Counted from the first letter of the stretch, positions 55,221 to 64,000 are shown. The stretch is DNA of 64,000 bases from Sphingomonas sp. Leaf339 (GCF_001426195.1 NZ_LMRS01000034.1:186001-250000); one strand, 5' to 3'. The notes: generated by a model from the sequence alone, not told the origin. Numbers and translations are program-made.

Positions 55221-56606
55221 TCACGCCGGCAACAGATCGAACGCCACGCTCAACCGCGACGCCTCGCCCGTAAACGGCTCGGTCCCGTGCCACAGATAGG
55301 ATGGGAACAGCACCAGTTGCCCTGGTCGCGGCCGGATATGGCGCACCGGCCACAGCGCCGGCCGCGTCGCGATGCCCGGCCGCCCCAGCGCCAGCCACCC
55401 CTCCGGCTCCCGCGCCACCGCCTCGGGCAACGCGACGTAAAAGGCCGACGACAACCAGCCGCGCGGATGGACATGGTCGCTGTGGAAACCGCCCGGCGCC
55501 AACCGCACCGACCATGCACCGGCAAAGCGGTAGCCGCCCGCCACCCGCCGCCGCACGGGATCGGTGCCGCTTCCCAATCCCGCGATATACGCCCGGATCG
55601 GTGCATCGAACGCGGCGAACAGCGCGCGGACGACCGGCACGTCGAGCTGCGCCAGATCTTCCTGCGTCTGGCTGCCATGCCGCACCGACTGTTCCAGCGG
55701 ATGCGTGCGCCAGCGATGCCGCGCCGTCAGTTCGCCCGCCAGATCGCCGAGGAACGCGGCAAGATCCGGCCACCCCGCCGGCGTCTCGATCGTCGTCACC
55801 AACACCAGCGCCGGGTCTTCGCACAGCGCCGCGTAACGCGGATCGCCGAGCAGCCGCCACGCCGTCGCCTGCACCGCGATCGCGCCCTGATCGTCCGGCA
55901 CCGCCGCCACGATCCGCGCCGCTAGCGCCGCCGCCTCATCCGCGCGGCCGGCGTGGAGCAGCGCCTCGGCCACCGCCTTCGCCGCCTCGATCGATGCGGG
56001 CGCCGCCTGCAATGCCGTGCTCGCATGCGTCAGTTGCCCGTCCGCATCGCCCAGCCGTGCCGCCACCTGCGCGGCGAGCAACCGCAAGCCCACGTGGCCC
56101 GGATCGATCGTCAGCGCCGTGTGCAGCACCGCCGCCGCGCGAACGTCCTCGCCCGCCTCCATCAGCACCGTCGCCTTAACCTGCGTGATGGCGGCGGTGG
56201 GCGGGGCCTGTTCGATCGCAGTCAGCGCGTGGCCCACATCGGCGCTGCGCATCCAGCGCAATTGCGCGAGATCGCGGTGCGCCACCGCATAATCCGGCCG
56301 CCGCGCCACCGCCGTCGCCAGCGCATCGTCCGCCGCGTCGAGTTCGCCCAACCCCTGCAAGGCGCGGCCGCGCACCAGCCACGTCTCCGGCGCATCGCCG
56401 CCCTTGGCGATCGCCCGCCCCGCCGCCGCCGCCGCGCCCGCGAAGTCGTTCAGGTCACCCAGCACCGATGCCAGATTATGCTCCGCCACTGCACTGTCCG
56501 GCCGCGCCGCCACTGCCTGCGCATAGCAAGCCGCCGCCCCGCGCAGATCGCCCTGCGCCTTCAACAAACGGCCACGTTCGGTCGGGGATGGGGGAGCGGC
56601 GATCAC
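55221..56606 (-). CDS. TPR-repeat protein with C-terminal 2-oxoglutarate/Fe(II) oxygenase domain
   Basis: 461 aa, cytoplasmic by lack of signal. Residues ~15-260 are tetratricopeptide-like helices (Ala-rich pairs such as LLKAQGDLRGAAACYAQAVA). The last ~200 residues are a putative 2OG-Fe(II) oxygenase (PF13759-like): Fe-binding HSDHVHP (His375, Asp377) and distal His440 in LWHGTEPF, with a plausible 2OG Arg in SRLSVAF. The substrate is unknown; protein or peptide hydroxylation is one possibility. It lies 101 bases upstream of the M14 gene on the same strand. Confidence 0.8.
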   Translation of the reverse strand: MIAAPPSPTERGRLLKAQGDLRGAAACYAQAVAARPDSAVAEHNLASVLGDLNDFAGAAAAAGRAIAKGGDAPETWLVRGRALQGLGELDAADDALATAVARRPDYAVAHRDLAQLRWMRSADVGHALTAIEQAPPTAAITQVKATVLMEAGEDVRAAAVLHTALTIDPGHVGLRLLAAQVAARLGDADGQLTHASTALQAAPASIEAAKAVAEALLHAGRADEAAALAARIVAAVPDDQGAIAVQATAWRLLGDPRYAALCEDPALVLVTTIETPAGWPDLAAFLGDLAGELTARHRWRTHPLEQSVRHGSQTQEDLAQLDVPVVRALFAAFDAPIRAYIAGLGSGTDPVRRRVAGGYRFAGAWSVRLAPGGFHSDHVHPRGWLSSAFYVALPEAVAREPEGWLALGRPGIATRPALWPVRHIRPRPGQLVLFPSYLWHGTEPFTGEASRLSVAFDLLPA

Positions 56607-56691
56607 GGGTCTCCGGCTGGATGCCCGATCCTATCGACGTACCCGCGACAAGTCATCTAGCGTCGCCATGCCATGACATGGCCCGCCGGAC

Positions 56692-56701
56692 GGGGGGGGG
56701 G
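56692..56701 (+). repeat. Run of ten G
   Basis: A G10 homopolymer in the 251-base gap (56607-56857) between the start of the TPR gene and the stop of the DUF2264 gene. Two near-identical AAAGTTAGGC copies follow (around 56712 and 56724). The tract is outside coding sequence; it could be length-variable or a sequencing artefact. I see no gene in the rest of the gap. Confidence 0.7.
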
Positions 56702-56857
56702 TGAAAGCGCGGAAAGTTAGGCTAAAGTTAGGCCTAAACCGTCCCTAATTTTTCGATGACGGCGATGAAAAAGAGCGGCGGCGTTGATCTTGACGACGTC
56801 ATACCAAGGCCGGGGCCTGTAGGACAGATCGCGCGGCGACCGGACGCGCCGCCCCCG

Positions 56858-58132
56858 TCAATAATCCACGTAATAATCCTTCGCGAACCGTTCGCCGGCA
56901 AATGCGCGTTTCATTGTCCAGTCCTGCGGCGGCACGGTCCAGTAGCTGTCGGCCGCCGGCAGGCCCAGCGCCAGCAGGCTAAGCGAGGCGAGGTACATGC
57001 TGCCTGCGTTCGAATACCAGTCGCCCAGCGTCGGCTGATGCCCGGCGAACCCGATCGTCAGATACCCCTTCGCATCGAAGTTCGACGGATGGCGGAAGAT
57101 CGCGCGCTGTGCCGCCACCGTCGCCGCGCGCGCCTGTCCCTCTGGCAGGGCCTTGGGCAATCGCTTGCGCCATGCCAGCAGGCCCAGCGGCTGGAAGGCG
57201 GCGGTGCGATAGGTGAGCGATCGGCCGATCGGCGGATAGCTGCCATCGGGGCCGATCATCCGTTCCAGACTTTCGCCGCAACGCTGCATCCGCTTGTACG
57301 CCTGATCCAGCAGGTCCTTCGTCGGCAGGCTGTTGAACTTCGCGCCGGTGGCGACCAGCACTTCGAGGATTTCGACGATCATCGGATGGATGACGTAGGA
57401 GTTGTAATAGTCATAATGGAAATGCGGACCGTCCGCATACCAGCCATCGCCGACATACCATTCGTTGAACTTGCGGATCGCGAGGTCGAGGCGAACCGGG
57501 TCCCATTGCTCCCCGATCGACAGCAGGAACGCCTCGTTCATCGCCGCGAACAACAGCCAGTTGGTATAGGGCGGCGAGATGTCGCGCAGCCCCTTGATGA
57601 CCGTCACGATCCGGGCCTTCGTCGCCTTGTCGAGCGGTTCCCACAACTGCTTGGGCGCGCGCATCAGCGCGTTGGTGAAATAGGCGGAATCGACCAGTGC
57701 CTGTCCCGCGCCCTGCCACAACAGGCAATCCGGGCTTTTGGGATCGACCGAGTTCGCATAGGCCGCCACCGCCTGCGCGCGCAGCGTCGCGCGCACCCGT
57801 GCCTCCGCGCCATCGGTATCGGGCAGCGCCAGCCATGGCGCGATGCCCGCCATCAGCCGCCCGAAACATTCCAGATAGGCCACCCGCCGGTCCCGCCCGT
57901 CCCAGGTGGGGCTGAGTTCGGGATCGAAGCGGGCCTGCAACTGCCCCTTGGCCATCGGTTCGAGCACCGGCGTCGCCATGCGTATCAGCAGGTCGAGCAT
58001 GTAACGGCGGTCGCCCGCGCCATTTCCAGCGGCCGGCCCCGTGATCGGCCCCGCCGCCACGCCGCCCTGCGCCATGGCCGGTGCCGCGAGCGCACCCAGT
58101 CCCGCCGCCGTCAGGAATTCGCGCCGTTCCAT
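56858..58132 (-). CDS. DUF2264 domain protein, exported
   Basis: 424 aa. Twin-arginine-like signal MERREFLTAAGLGALAAPAMA. The body is all-helical (alpha/alpha barrel type): AYLECFGRLMAGIAPWL, NWLLFAAMNEAFLLSIG, and FNEWYVGDGWYADGPHFHYD with aromatic and acidic residues in place for a glycoside-active site. DUF2264 proteins sit in pectin- and rhamnogalacturonan-utilisation clusters, and their activity is not well established. One base separates it from the DUF4861 gene, so both form an operon divergent from the regulator. Confidence 0.82.
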   Translation of the reverse strand: MERREFLTAAGLGALAAPAMAQGGVAAGPITGPAAGNGAGDRRYMLDLLIRMATPVLEPMAKGQLQARFDPELSPTWDGRDRRVAYLECFGRLMAGIAPWLALPDTDGAEARVRATLRAQAVAAYANSVDPKSPDCLLWQGAGQALVDSAYFTNALMRAPKQLWEPLDKATKARIVTVIKGLRDISPPYTNWLLFAAMNEAFLLSIGEQWDPVRLDLAIRKFNEWYVGDGWYADGPHFHYDYYNSYVIHPMIVEILEVLVATGAKFNSLPTKDLLDQAYKRMQRCGESLERMIGPDGSYPPIGRSLTYRTAAFQPLGLLAWRKRLPKALPEGQARAATVAAQRAIFRHPSNFDAKGYLTIGFAGHQPTLGDWYSNAGSMYLASLSLLALGLPAADSYWTVPPQDWTMKRAFAGERFAKDYYVDY

Positions 58133-58133
58133 C

Positions 58134-59078
58134 CTATCGTCCTTTTGCCGGCACGGTGAAGTCGAGCTTCGCGGCCATCACATATTTGTCCCAGTCCGCC
58201 TGACTGCGGATATCGCCGACCCCCCGGCTCCACGCCGCGCCGCTGTAATAGACGAACGGCTTGCCCGGGGTGACGCGCAACAGCACCAGATGATTGTCGG
58301 CATCGTCGCGTATGTCGGCAATCATCGCCGGATCGACGCGGATCGCGATCCCCATCGCGCCATGCCCCGGATCGTCCGGCCCCCAGAACGACAGCACGCC
58401 CCGCGCCCGGTCGACCGTCAGCTTGCCGCCATCGCCCGTCGCGCGCTTGCCGATGCCGATGCCGACCAGCAGCGGCGCCGGCTGATCGGACGAGATGGTC
58501 GACACCTGCCGCGTGAAGGCGGTGCCGAGCGGGAGGGTGAAGCGCCGCGTTTCCCACACCCGCCGGCCGACATCGACCGGCCAGGGCGCGTAATTCACCT
58601 CGAAATCCGCCGCGTCGGGTCCGTTCTTCAGAATCCGATGGCGGATGAAATTGCGCGAGGTCCACAGCTTGTTGTCGTACCAGACGCCGAGACCACCATC
58701 GCCGCGCGCGCTGCCGACATTATAGAAATCCAGCCCCTCGCCATGGAACGCGTGCTGGTCGCCGGTGCGCAACTGGCGGTCCATGAACGGCCAGGCGACG
58801 TTCTTGCCCCACGCGTCGATGCCGGAGCCGGACGGTGGTTCGGCCACCTCCAGCGCATGGCCATAGATGCGGTGCGCGGTGCGATCGTTTTCCCACAACA
58901 GATCGTCATAGCGATAATCCGCCAGCATCACCGCCGCGCGCGGCTGGCGTGCCGTGCCGGTCGGCGGGGCAAGCGGTTTGGCGGCGGCGGGCTGAGCGGC
59001 GGGCGGCGCGGATTGCGCAGACAGCAGCGGTGCGGCAATCAGTACCGACAGGATCGCGACCAGGCGGGGACGTTTCAC
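58134..59078 (-). CDS. DUF4861 domain protein, exported
   Basis: 314 aa. GTG start at 59078 with AGGAGAG upstream gives a signal peptide RLVAILSVLIAAPLLSAQ, then a Pro/Ala linker. The domain has DLLWENDRTAHRIYGHAL, PSGSGIDAWGKNVAWPFMDR and WYDNKLWTSRNFIRHRILKN, characteristic of DUF4861 proteins found in polysaccharide-utilisation loci for pectin or uronic-acid glycans. No catalytic role is established. Longer in-frame starts exist but are antisense to the regulator. Confidence 0.82.
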   Translation of the reverse strand: MKRPRLVAILSVLIAAPLLSAQSAPPAAQPAAAKPLAPPTGTARQPRAAVMLADYRYDDLLWENDRTAHRIYGHALEVAEPPSGSGIDAWGKNVAWPFMDRQLRTGDQHAFHGEGLDFYNVGSARGDGGLGVWYDNKLWTSRNFIRHRILKNGPDAADFEVNYAPWPVDVGRRVWETRRFTLPLGTAFTRQVSTISSDQPAPLLVGIGIGKRATGDGGKLTVDRARGVLSFWGPDDPGHGAMGIAIRVDPAMIADIRDDADNHLVLLRVTPGKPFVYYSGAAWSRGVGDIRSQADWDKYVMAAKLDFTVPAKGR

Positions 59079-59184
59079 GCTCTCTCCTCTTGACCCGTTA
59101 TCGGGATCGACGCTCCGTATGAACGATGTTAGATTGATAGTACAAGAGCATGGCCACCGCACAAGCCGTAAGGATAAGGGCCAC

Positions 59185-59925
59185 ATGGAGAAGACCGTGA
59201 CCGATCGCCCATCGTCGCTGACCGACGACCTGTTCGTGAAGCTGGAGGCGCGCATCAGGTCGGGCGAAATGCCCCCCGGTTCACGATTCCCGACGCAGAA
59301 GGATATCTGCATCGCCGAAAACGTCAGCCGCACCGTGGTGCGCGAAGCAGTGGCGCGTTTGTCGGCGCAAGGGCTAACCAATTCGCGACAGGGATCGGGT
59401 GTGTTCGTCGCCGATACCGCCGCCTATCGCGCGTTTCAGGTCACGCGCGATGAATTGAGCGAGCTGACCGATGTCATCAAGCTGCTCGAAATGCGCCTCG
59501 CGGTAGAAACTGAGATGGCCTCGCTCGCCGCCGCCCGCCGCACCACCGCCGATATCGGCGCGATCCGCGAGGCGTTGCAGGAAATGGCCGACGTCAGCGA
59601 CGATCCCGCCGCCGCCGCCCGCGCCGACATCGCCTTCCACCTCGCCATCGCGCGCGCGACGCAGAACGATTATTTTGTCCGGCTGATCGATTTTCTCGGC
59701 CTGCGCCTCGTCCCGCCGCGCAACCTGTATCTGGAAGGGCAGTCGGACGAAGCGCACCGCGCCTATGCCGCGCTGGTCCGGGCCGAGCATGAGGCGATCC
59801 TGGACGCGATCGTTCGCATGGATTCCGAGCGCGCCCGTGCCGCGGCCCGCCAGCACATGCAGGAAAGCCTCAGCCGCCATTCGCAACTGAGCGAGACCAA
59901 GCGGCTGCGAGACCGGGCGGCGTAA
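59185..59925 (+). CDS. GntR/FadR-family regulator of the uronate locus
   Basis: 246 aa from ATG 59185 (AAGGG five bases upstream). The N-terminal winged helix (LEARIRSGEMPPGSRFPTQK, NVSRTVVREAVARLSAQG, then RQGSGVFVAD) is followed by an FCD ligand domain with ARADIAFHLAIARATQND and AEHEAILDAIVRMD (metal/ligand histidines). FCD regulators of this group (UxuR/ExuR) sense hexuronates or their products. It is divergent from the DUF4861/DUF2264 pair and reads toward the transporter genes. Confidence 0.9.
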   Translation: MEKTVTDRPSSLTDDLFVKLEARIRSGEMPPGSRFPTQKDICIAENVSRTVVREAVARLSAQGLTNSRQGSGVFVADTAAYRAFQVTRDELSELTDVIKLLEMRLAVETEMASLAAARRTTADIGAIREALQEMADVSDDPAAAARADIAFHLAIARATQNDYFVRLIDFLGLRLVPPRNLYLEGQSDEAHRAYAALVRAEHEAILDAIVRMDSERARAAARQHMQESLSRHSQLSETKRLRDRAA

Positions 59926-59970
59926 GCGAGCGAGCTATTTGAGGATAATGTTCCGACCTGCCATACTCGC

Positions 59971-60016
59971 CGTCCCATCCGTCATCCCGGCATTCGCCGG
60001 GATGACGGATGGGACG
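59971..60016. repeat. Perfect 21-bp REP-like hairpin
   Basis: The arms 59971-59991 and 59996-60016 are exactly complementary around an ATTC loop. The inner core matches the element at 24821-24846. It sits between the GntR stop and the transporter start; it could terminate the regulator transcript. Confidence 0.75.
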
Positions 60017-60038
60017 GTGCATGACCGGTGGCGCGATC

Positions 60039-60051
60039 AAATTGGTATGCC
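60039..60051 (+). promoter_or_regulatory. Candidate hexuronate-regulator half-site
   Basis: AAATTGGTATGCC resembles the left half of the UxuR/ExuR operator (AAATTGGTATACCAATTT). The right half is poorly conserved (GCCGGTT). It lies 111 bases upstream of the transporter ATG. Weak evidence. Confidence 0.3.
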
Positions 60052-60161
60052 GCCGGTTGACGTTACCCAGAGTTATATGACAACAATGATGAAACGCAGC
60101 GATAGCCTGCGCCAGTGAGGATGACACCGCGGATGCCCAGCCCTAATCGATCCGCAACGTC

Positions 60162-61490
60162 ATGACCGATCCCGTCGATACCACTGCCGATGCCGCGATC
60201 ACCGGCGCGGCGACGCGCGCCGGGTCCTATCGCTGGGTGATCTGCGGGCTGTTGTTCGCCGCCACCGCGATCAATTACGTCGATCGTCAGATGATCGGCG
60301 TGCTGAAGCCGCTGTTGCAGGCCGATCTCGGCTGGCGCGAGAGCCAGTATGCCGACATCGTGTTCTGGTTTCAGGCCGCCTATGCGATCGGCTTCCTGTG
60401 CGTCGGCCGGTTCATGGACGTGGCGGGCGCGCGGGTCGGTTATGCCGTCGCCTTCACCTTCTGGACGTTGGCGCACATGGCGCATGGGCTGGTGAACAGC
60501 GTCGTGCAGTTCGCGGTCGTCCGCTTCGCGCTGGGACTGGGCGAATCCGGCAACTTTCCCGCCGGCTTGAAAGTGGTCAGCGACTGGTTCCCGCAACGCG
60601 AGCGCGCGTTTGCGGTCGGGCTGTTCAACGCCGGCGCCAATGTCGGCGCGATCGTCACGCCGCTGCTCGTCCCCGCCATCGCGCTCGCCTATGGTTGGCG
60701 GATGGCGTTCATCGCGACGGGCGCGTTCAGCGTCGTCTGGTTGATCGCGTGGATCGCCATCTATCGCCGGCCCGAGGAACACACCCGCGTCGGCGCGGAG
60801 GAACTGGCGTTCATCCGCAGCGATCCCGTTGCCCCCGCCGGCCATCTGCCGTGGCGCAAGCTGTTCGCGGTGCGCGAGACCTGGGCCTATGCGCTGCCGA
60901 AATTCTTCACCGACCCGATCTGGTGGATGTTCCTGTTCTGGCTGCCCGATTTCTTGGGCAAGCGATACGGCCTCGACCTGAAGAGTTTCGGGCCGCCGCT
61001 GGTCGTGATCTATGTCATCTCCGATCTGGGCAGCGTGGCGGGTGGCTGGGCATCGTCGCGGCTGTTGAAGGCGGGATACAGCGTCAATGCCGCGCGCAAG
61101 CTGACGATGCTGGCCTGCGCGTTCCTGATCCTGCCGATCGTCACCGTGCAATATATCGATTCGCTGTGGACGGCGGTGCTGCTGATCGGGCTCGCCACCG
61201 CCGGGCATCAGGCGTTCTCGGCCAATCTCCTGACGTTGCCGTCCGATCTGTTCCCGCGCGCGGCGGTGGGATCGGTGGTCGGCATCGGCGGCACGGCGGG
61301 GGCGATCGGCGGCATGCTGATCGCCAAGTTCATCGGCTATGTCCTCGACGTGTCGGGCAGTTACGGCCCGATCTTCGCGGTCGCCGGCGGTGCGTATTTC
61401 CTGGGGCTGATCGCACTTCATCTGCTCAGTCCCCGCCTGACGCCGACGCGCGCGGGCCTTCCCCTTGCTGCTTCGGAGACATCCGCATGA
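60162..61490 (+). CDS. MFS hexuronate transporter (ExuT-like)
   Basis: 442 aa, 12 transmembrane helices. The N-terminus RWVICGLLFAATAINYVDRQ is the anion:cation symporter (ACS) signature of ExuT/GudP-type carriers; ALGLGESGNFPAGLKVVSDW and the central WMFLFWLPDFLGKRYGLDLK also fit. Its TGA overlaps the GH105 ATG (ATGA). It should import monomeric or dimeric uronates released in the periplasm. ATG at 60162, 236 bases after the GntR stop. Confidence 0.92.
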   Translation: MTDPVDTTADAAITGAATRAGSYRWVICGLLFAATAINYVDRQMIGVLKPLLQADLGWRESQYADIVFWFQAAYAIGFLCVGRFMDVAGARVGYAVAFTFWTLAHMAHGLVNSVVQFAVVRFALGLGESGNFPAGLKVVSDWFPQRERAFAVGLFNAGANVGAIVTPLLVPAIALAYGWRMAFIATGAFSVVWLIAWIAIYRRPEEHTRVGAEELAFIRSDPVAPAGHLPWRKLFAVRETWAYALPKFFTDPIWWMFLFWLPDFLGKRYGLDLKSFGPPLVVIYVISDLGSVAGGWASSRLLKAGYSVNAARKLTMLACAFLILPIVTVQYIDSLWTAVLLIGLATAGHQAFSANLLTLPSDLFPRAAVGSVVGIGGTAGAIGGMLIAKFIGYVLDVSGSYGPIFAVAGGAYFLGLIALHLLSPRLTPTRAGLPLAASETSA

Positions 61491-62650
61491 TCGTCCGCCC
61501 CCTTGTCGCGCTGATGGCGGCGCAAGCGCTTGCCCTGCCCGTCGCCGCACAGGCGCCGACCAGCGCGGCCGCCGACACCGCCAGCCCCCGCGCCGCGATC
61601 GCCGCGGCCACCCGGTTGGCGGAATGGCAGCTCGGCCGGATGTCCGACACCGCCACCGTGTCGCGCGCAACGCATGAGACGAAGAACCCGCGCGCCTGGG
61701 AACAGGCGGTGTTCTGGGTCGGCATGACCGCCCTCGCCGATGCCGGCAAGTCGCCCAAGATCAAACAGGCGATCATGGCAATGGGCCGCGCGAACGAGTG
61801 GCAACCGGGCGCGAAGCCCTATTTCGCCGACGATCACGCGATCACCCAATCCTATCTCTGGGCCGCGCGCAACGGCGCCGGGGCGTCGGCGATGGCGCCG
61901 ACCAAGGCGACCTTCGACCGCATCCTGGCCAAGCCCGCCGTCACCACGCTCGCCTTCGCGGTGCCGCCGGCGGGTTATGGCGACACCGAATGCCTGACGC
62001 GGTGGTGCTGGTGCGACGCGCTGTTCATGGCGCCGCCCGCGCTCGTCGCGCTGACGCAGCAGACCGACGATCCCCAGTATCGCGACTTCGCGATGAAGGA
62101 GTTCTGGGCGACCACCGACTTCCTGTTCGATCCGGTCGAACACCTGTATTACCGCGACAGCCGCTTCTTCGACCGCCGCGACGACAAGGGGCGCAAGCAG
62201 TTCTGGAGCCGCGGCAATGGCTGGGTCTTTGCCGGCATGGCGCGGATCATTCCACTGTTGCCCAAGGGCAGCGCCGACCGTGTCCGCATGGAACGCCTGT
62301 TCGTCGAAATGGCGGTGCGACTGAAGGGCCTGCAAAAGCCCGACGGTTATTGGGCGCCCTCGCTGCTCGCGCCCGAAAATGCGCCGCCGGAATCGAGTGG
62401 CACCGGCTTCTTCACCTACGGCATGGCGTGGGGGATCAAGGCCGGGCTGCTCGACCGTCCGACCTATGAGCCCGTCGTGCGTCGCGGCTGGGCCGGCCTT
62501 GTCCGGGCGATCCAGCCCGATGGCCGGCTCGGCTGGGTGCAACAGGTCAGCGACCGACCGGAAAAAGTGGAGCCGACCGATACGCAATATTACGGCGTCG
62601 GCGCGTTCCTGCTGGCGGCCACCGCCGTCGCCGATCTGAATCTCCGCTGA
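61487..62650 (+). CDS. GH105 unsaturated uronyl (rhamnogalacturonyl) hydrolase, exported
   Basis: 387 aa. Signal peptide [20 protein letters not shown]. Six-hairpin alpha/alpha barrel with family motifs [15 protein letters not shown] (Asp115/116), [11 protein letters not shown] (catalytic Asp177) and [22 protein letters not shown]105 hydrates the unsaturated uronyl end left by polysaccharide lyases, giving 5-keto-4-deoxyuronate, the substrate of KduI encoded next. ATG at 61487 with GGAG upstream overlaps the transporter stop; the kduI start overlaps its stop (TGATG). Confidence 0.93.
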   Translation: MIVRPLVALMAAQALALPVAAQAPTSAAADTASPRAAIAAATRLAEWQLGRMSDTATVSRATHETKNPRAWEQAVFWVGMTALADAGKSPKIKQAIMAMGRANEWQPGAKPYFADDHAITQSYLWAARNGAGASAMAPTKATFDRILAKPAVTTLAFAVPPAGYGDTECLTRWCWCDALFMAPPALVALTQQTDDPQYRDFAMKEFWATTDFLFDPVEHLYYRDSRFFDRRDDKGRKQFWSRGNGWVFAGMARIIPLLPKGSADRVRMERLFVEMAVRLKGLQKPDGYWAPSLLAPENAPPESSGTGFFTYGMAWGIKAGLLDRPTYEPVVRRGWAGLVRAIQPDGRLGWVQQVSDRPEKVEPTDTQYYGVGAFLLAATAVADLNLR

Positions 62651-63486
62651 TGTTCGAGCGCACCTATTACGCCAGCCATCCCGACATGATGGATACCGCG
62701 TCAGGGCAGGACCTGCGCGACCGGTATCTGGTCGGCGGGCTGTTCCGGGCGGGTGAGATCGTCCTCACCTATTCGCATGGCGAACGCTTCATCATCGGTG
62801 GCGCGGTGCCGGCGGGCGATCCGATCGCCCTGCCCCGCCAGACGGAACCGGCCAGCGCGGCGGGACATCCCCTGCTGGAACGTCGCGAGATGAGCGTCGT
62901 CAACATCGGCCATGGTGACGGCATCGTCACCGTCGATGGCGAGGCGATCACGATCGCCAAATACGAGGCGCTATATGTACCGATGGGATCGGCCGACGTG
63001 ACCTTCGCGGGCGACGGCGCGCGCTTCTATCTACTGAGCGTCCCGGCCCATGCCGCCTTCCCGCTGCGCAAGCTGGTCCGGGACGAGGCCAATCCGATGG
63101 AGCGCGGCAGCCTGAAGACCTCGAACGAGCGGAGCATCTTCCAGTTGCTGCTGCCGCATACCTGCCAGAGCGCATCGCTGTGCCTGGGGCTCACCATCCT
63201 GAAACCCGGCAGCGTCTGGAACACGATGCCGCCGCATGTTCATGAGCGCCGTTCCGAAATCTATCTGTATTTCGATCTGGAGGACGACAATCGCGTCTTC
63301 CATTATATGGGCCAACCCGACGATCTGCGCCATATCGTGATGGATAACGAGGAGGTGGTGATCTCACCGCCCTGGTCCGTTCACATGGGTGCCGGCACCA
63401 GCAACTACAGCTTCATCTGGGCAATGGCGGGCGAGAATCTCGATTACAACGACATGGACGTGCTCGACATCTGCCAGTTGCGCTGA
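62650..63486 (+). CDS. kduI: 5-dehydro-4-deoxy-D-glucuronate isomerase
   Basis: 278-aa cupin isomerase converting 5-keto-4-deoxyuronate to 2,5-diketo-3-deoxygluconate. Zinc ligands His196, His198, Glu203 ([15 protein letters not shown]) and His245 ([11 protein letters not shown]) fall at the E. coli KduI positions. The length matches the family. It is co-translated with the GH105 gene. The next enzyme, KduD, is not in the window. Confidence 0.97.
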   Translation: MFERTYYASHPDMMDTASGQDLRDRYLVGGLFRAGEIVLTYSHGERFIIGGAVPAGDPIALPRQTEPASAAGHPLLERREMSVVNIGHGDGIVTVDGEAITIAKYEALYVPMGSADVTFAGDGARFYLLSVPAHAAFPLRKLVRDEANPMERGSLKTSNERSIFQLLLPHTCQSASLCLGLTILKPGSVWNTMPPHVHERRSEIYLYFDLEDDNRVFHYMGQPDDLRHIVMDNEEVVISPPWSVHMGAGTSNYSFIWAMAGENLDYNDMDVLDICQLR

Positions 63487-63543
63487 CCCGCTTCCCCTTC
63501 ACCGGCGCTTCGATTAGACGTCGGATCGAAGAGGATGCGGACC

Positions 63544-64000
63544 ATGATCCCATATCGTGAACTTATTCTGGCAATATCGATGCTGGCGGCATCGGCCGTT
63601 CAGGCGGCCCCGCGCGACACGGTACCGCTGACGGCGGACTGGCGTTTTAAGCTCGGCGACCAGCCCATGGCCGCGCAAGCCGCGACGTTCGACGATGCCG
63701 GCTGGTCGCGCGTGTCCCTGCCGCACAACTGGAACCGGATGGGCGGCACCGCCGAACGGCGCACCGATTACCAGAACGTCCACGGCGCCGGCTGGTATCG
63801 CCGCACCTTCGCCACCCCTGACAGCCTCGGCGATCGTCGGGCGTGGATCGAGATCGACGCGGCCAGCATCATCGCCGATGTCTGGGTCAACGGCGTCCAT
63901 CTCGGCCGTCATGCCGGCGCCTTTGCCCGTTTCCGCTTCGACGCGACGGCGGCGCTGAAGCCGGCGGGCGACAATATATTGGTCATCCGGGTCGACAACA
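63544..64000 (+). CDS. GH2 beta-galactosidase-type enzyme, N-terminal part (3' end outside window)
   Basis: The frame starts at ATG 63544 (AGAGGAT upstream) and is open to the window end; 152 residues are seen. Signal peptide ELILAISMLAASAVQAAP, then a jelly-roll sugar-binding domain: LTADWRFKLGD, WSRVSLPHNWNR, GAGWYRRTFATPD, ADVWVNGVHLGRHAGAFARF. This is the GH2 N-domain; the catalytic barrel is beyond the edge, so galactosidase versus glucuronidase cannot be decided. It lies 57 bases after kduI, likely the same operon. Confidence 0.9.
   Translation, partial: MIPYRELILAISMLAASAVQAAPRDTVPLTADWRFKLGDQPMAAQAATFDDAGWSRVSLPHNWNRMGGTAERRTDYQNVHGAGWYRRTFATPDSLGDRRAWIEIDAASIIADVWVNGVHLGRHAGAFARFRFDATAALKPAGDNILVIRVDN

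Noticed and set aside
60063..61670. A 535-codon minus-strand frame opposite the MFS gene
   Set aside because: Arg/Asp/His-rich low-complexity text typical of antisense of a hydrophobic GC-rich gene; the plus-strand transporter is unambiguous.

Overview
The window is about 64 kb of GC-rich alphaproteobacterial DNA, most probably a chromosomal segment of a Sphingomonas-type bacterium. Three things point there. The serine palmitoyltransferase has the length (420 aa) and catalytic-residue numbering of the characterised Sphingomonas paucimobilis enzyme. TonB-dependent receptors are large and numerous. House-keeping genes are mixed with carbohydrate-scavenging loci. I see no rRNA, tRNA, CRISPR, transposase or phage genes.

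Layout. 1-765: end of proB (proline synthesis). 917-10978: a probable sphingolipid locus with a ceramide-reductase-like epimerase, an acyl carrier protein, serine palmitoyltransferase, a hybrid histidine kinase, an LptF/LptG permease pair, a decayed GFA gene, two tiny genes, a divergent fatty-acid desaturase and a long GNAT acyltransferase that may be the ceramide synthase. 11021-24766: house-keeping genes (xth, erpA, radC, purB, dnaJ-dnaK, trhO, a threonine synthase) with small secreted proteins, a copper-chaperone lipoprotein and one lower-GC gene for a membrane-anchored DUF559-type nuclease.

24873-38388 (minus strand): a tightly coupled six-gene operon glgE - treS/maltokinase - glgX - treZ - malQ - treY. 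It links trehalose, maltose-1-phosphate and alpha-glucan metabolism. Small stress-type genes follow (DUF2934, NTF2-like). 39326-43254: an ABC exporter pair divergent from a TesA-like lipoprotein esterase, the same arrangement as ybbP-ybbA/tesA in E. coli.

43226-47525: a TonB-dependent receptor with an N-terminal signalling (STN) domain, divergent from its FecI-type sigma factor and FecR-type anti-sigma gene. 47563-56606 (minus strand): a possible peptide-scavenging locus (M20 amidohydrolase, large TonB receptor, M14 carboxypeptidase, TPR/2-oxoglutarate oxygenase protein). 56858-64000: an uronate/pectin-type utilisation locus (DUF2264, DUF4861, GntR regulator, hexuronate MFS transporter, GH105 unsaturated uronyl hydrolase, KduI, start of a GH2 beta-galactosidase).

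The most interesting hypothesis is that the LptF/LptG pair inside the sphingolipid locus exports glycosphingolipid, the LPS substitute of sphingomonads. All calls are from reading the sequence; no database search was run.
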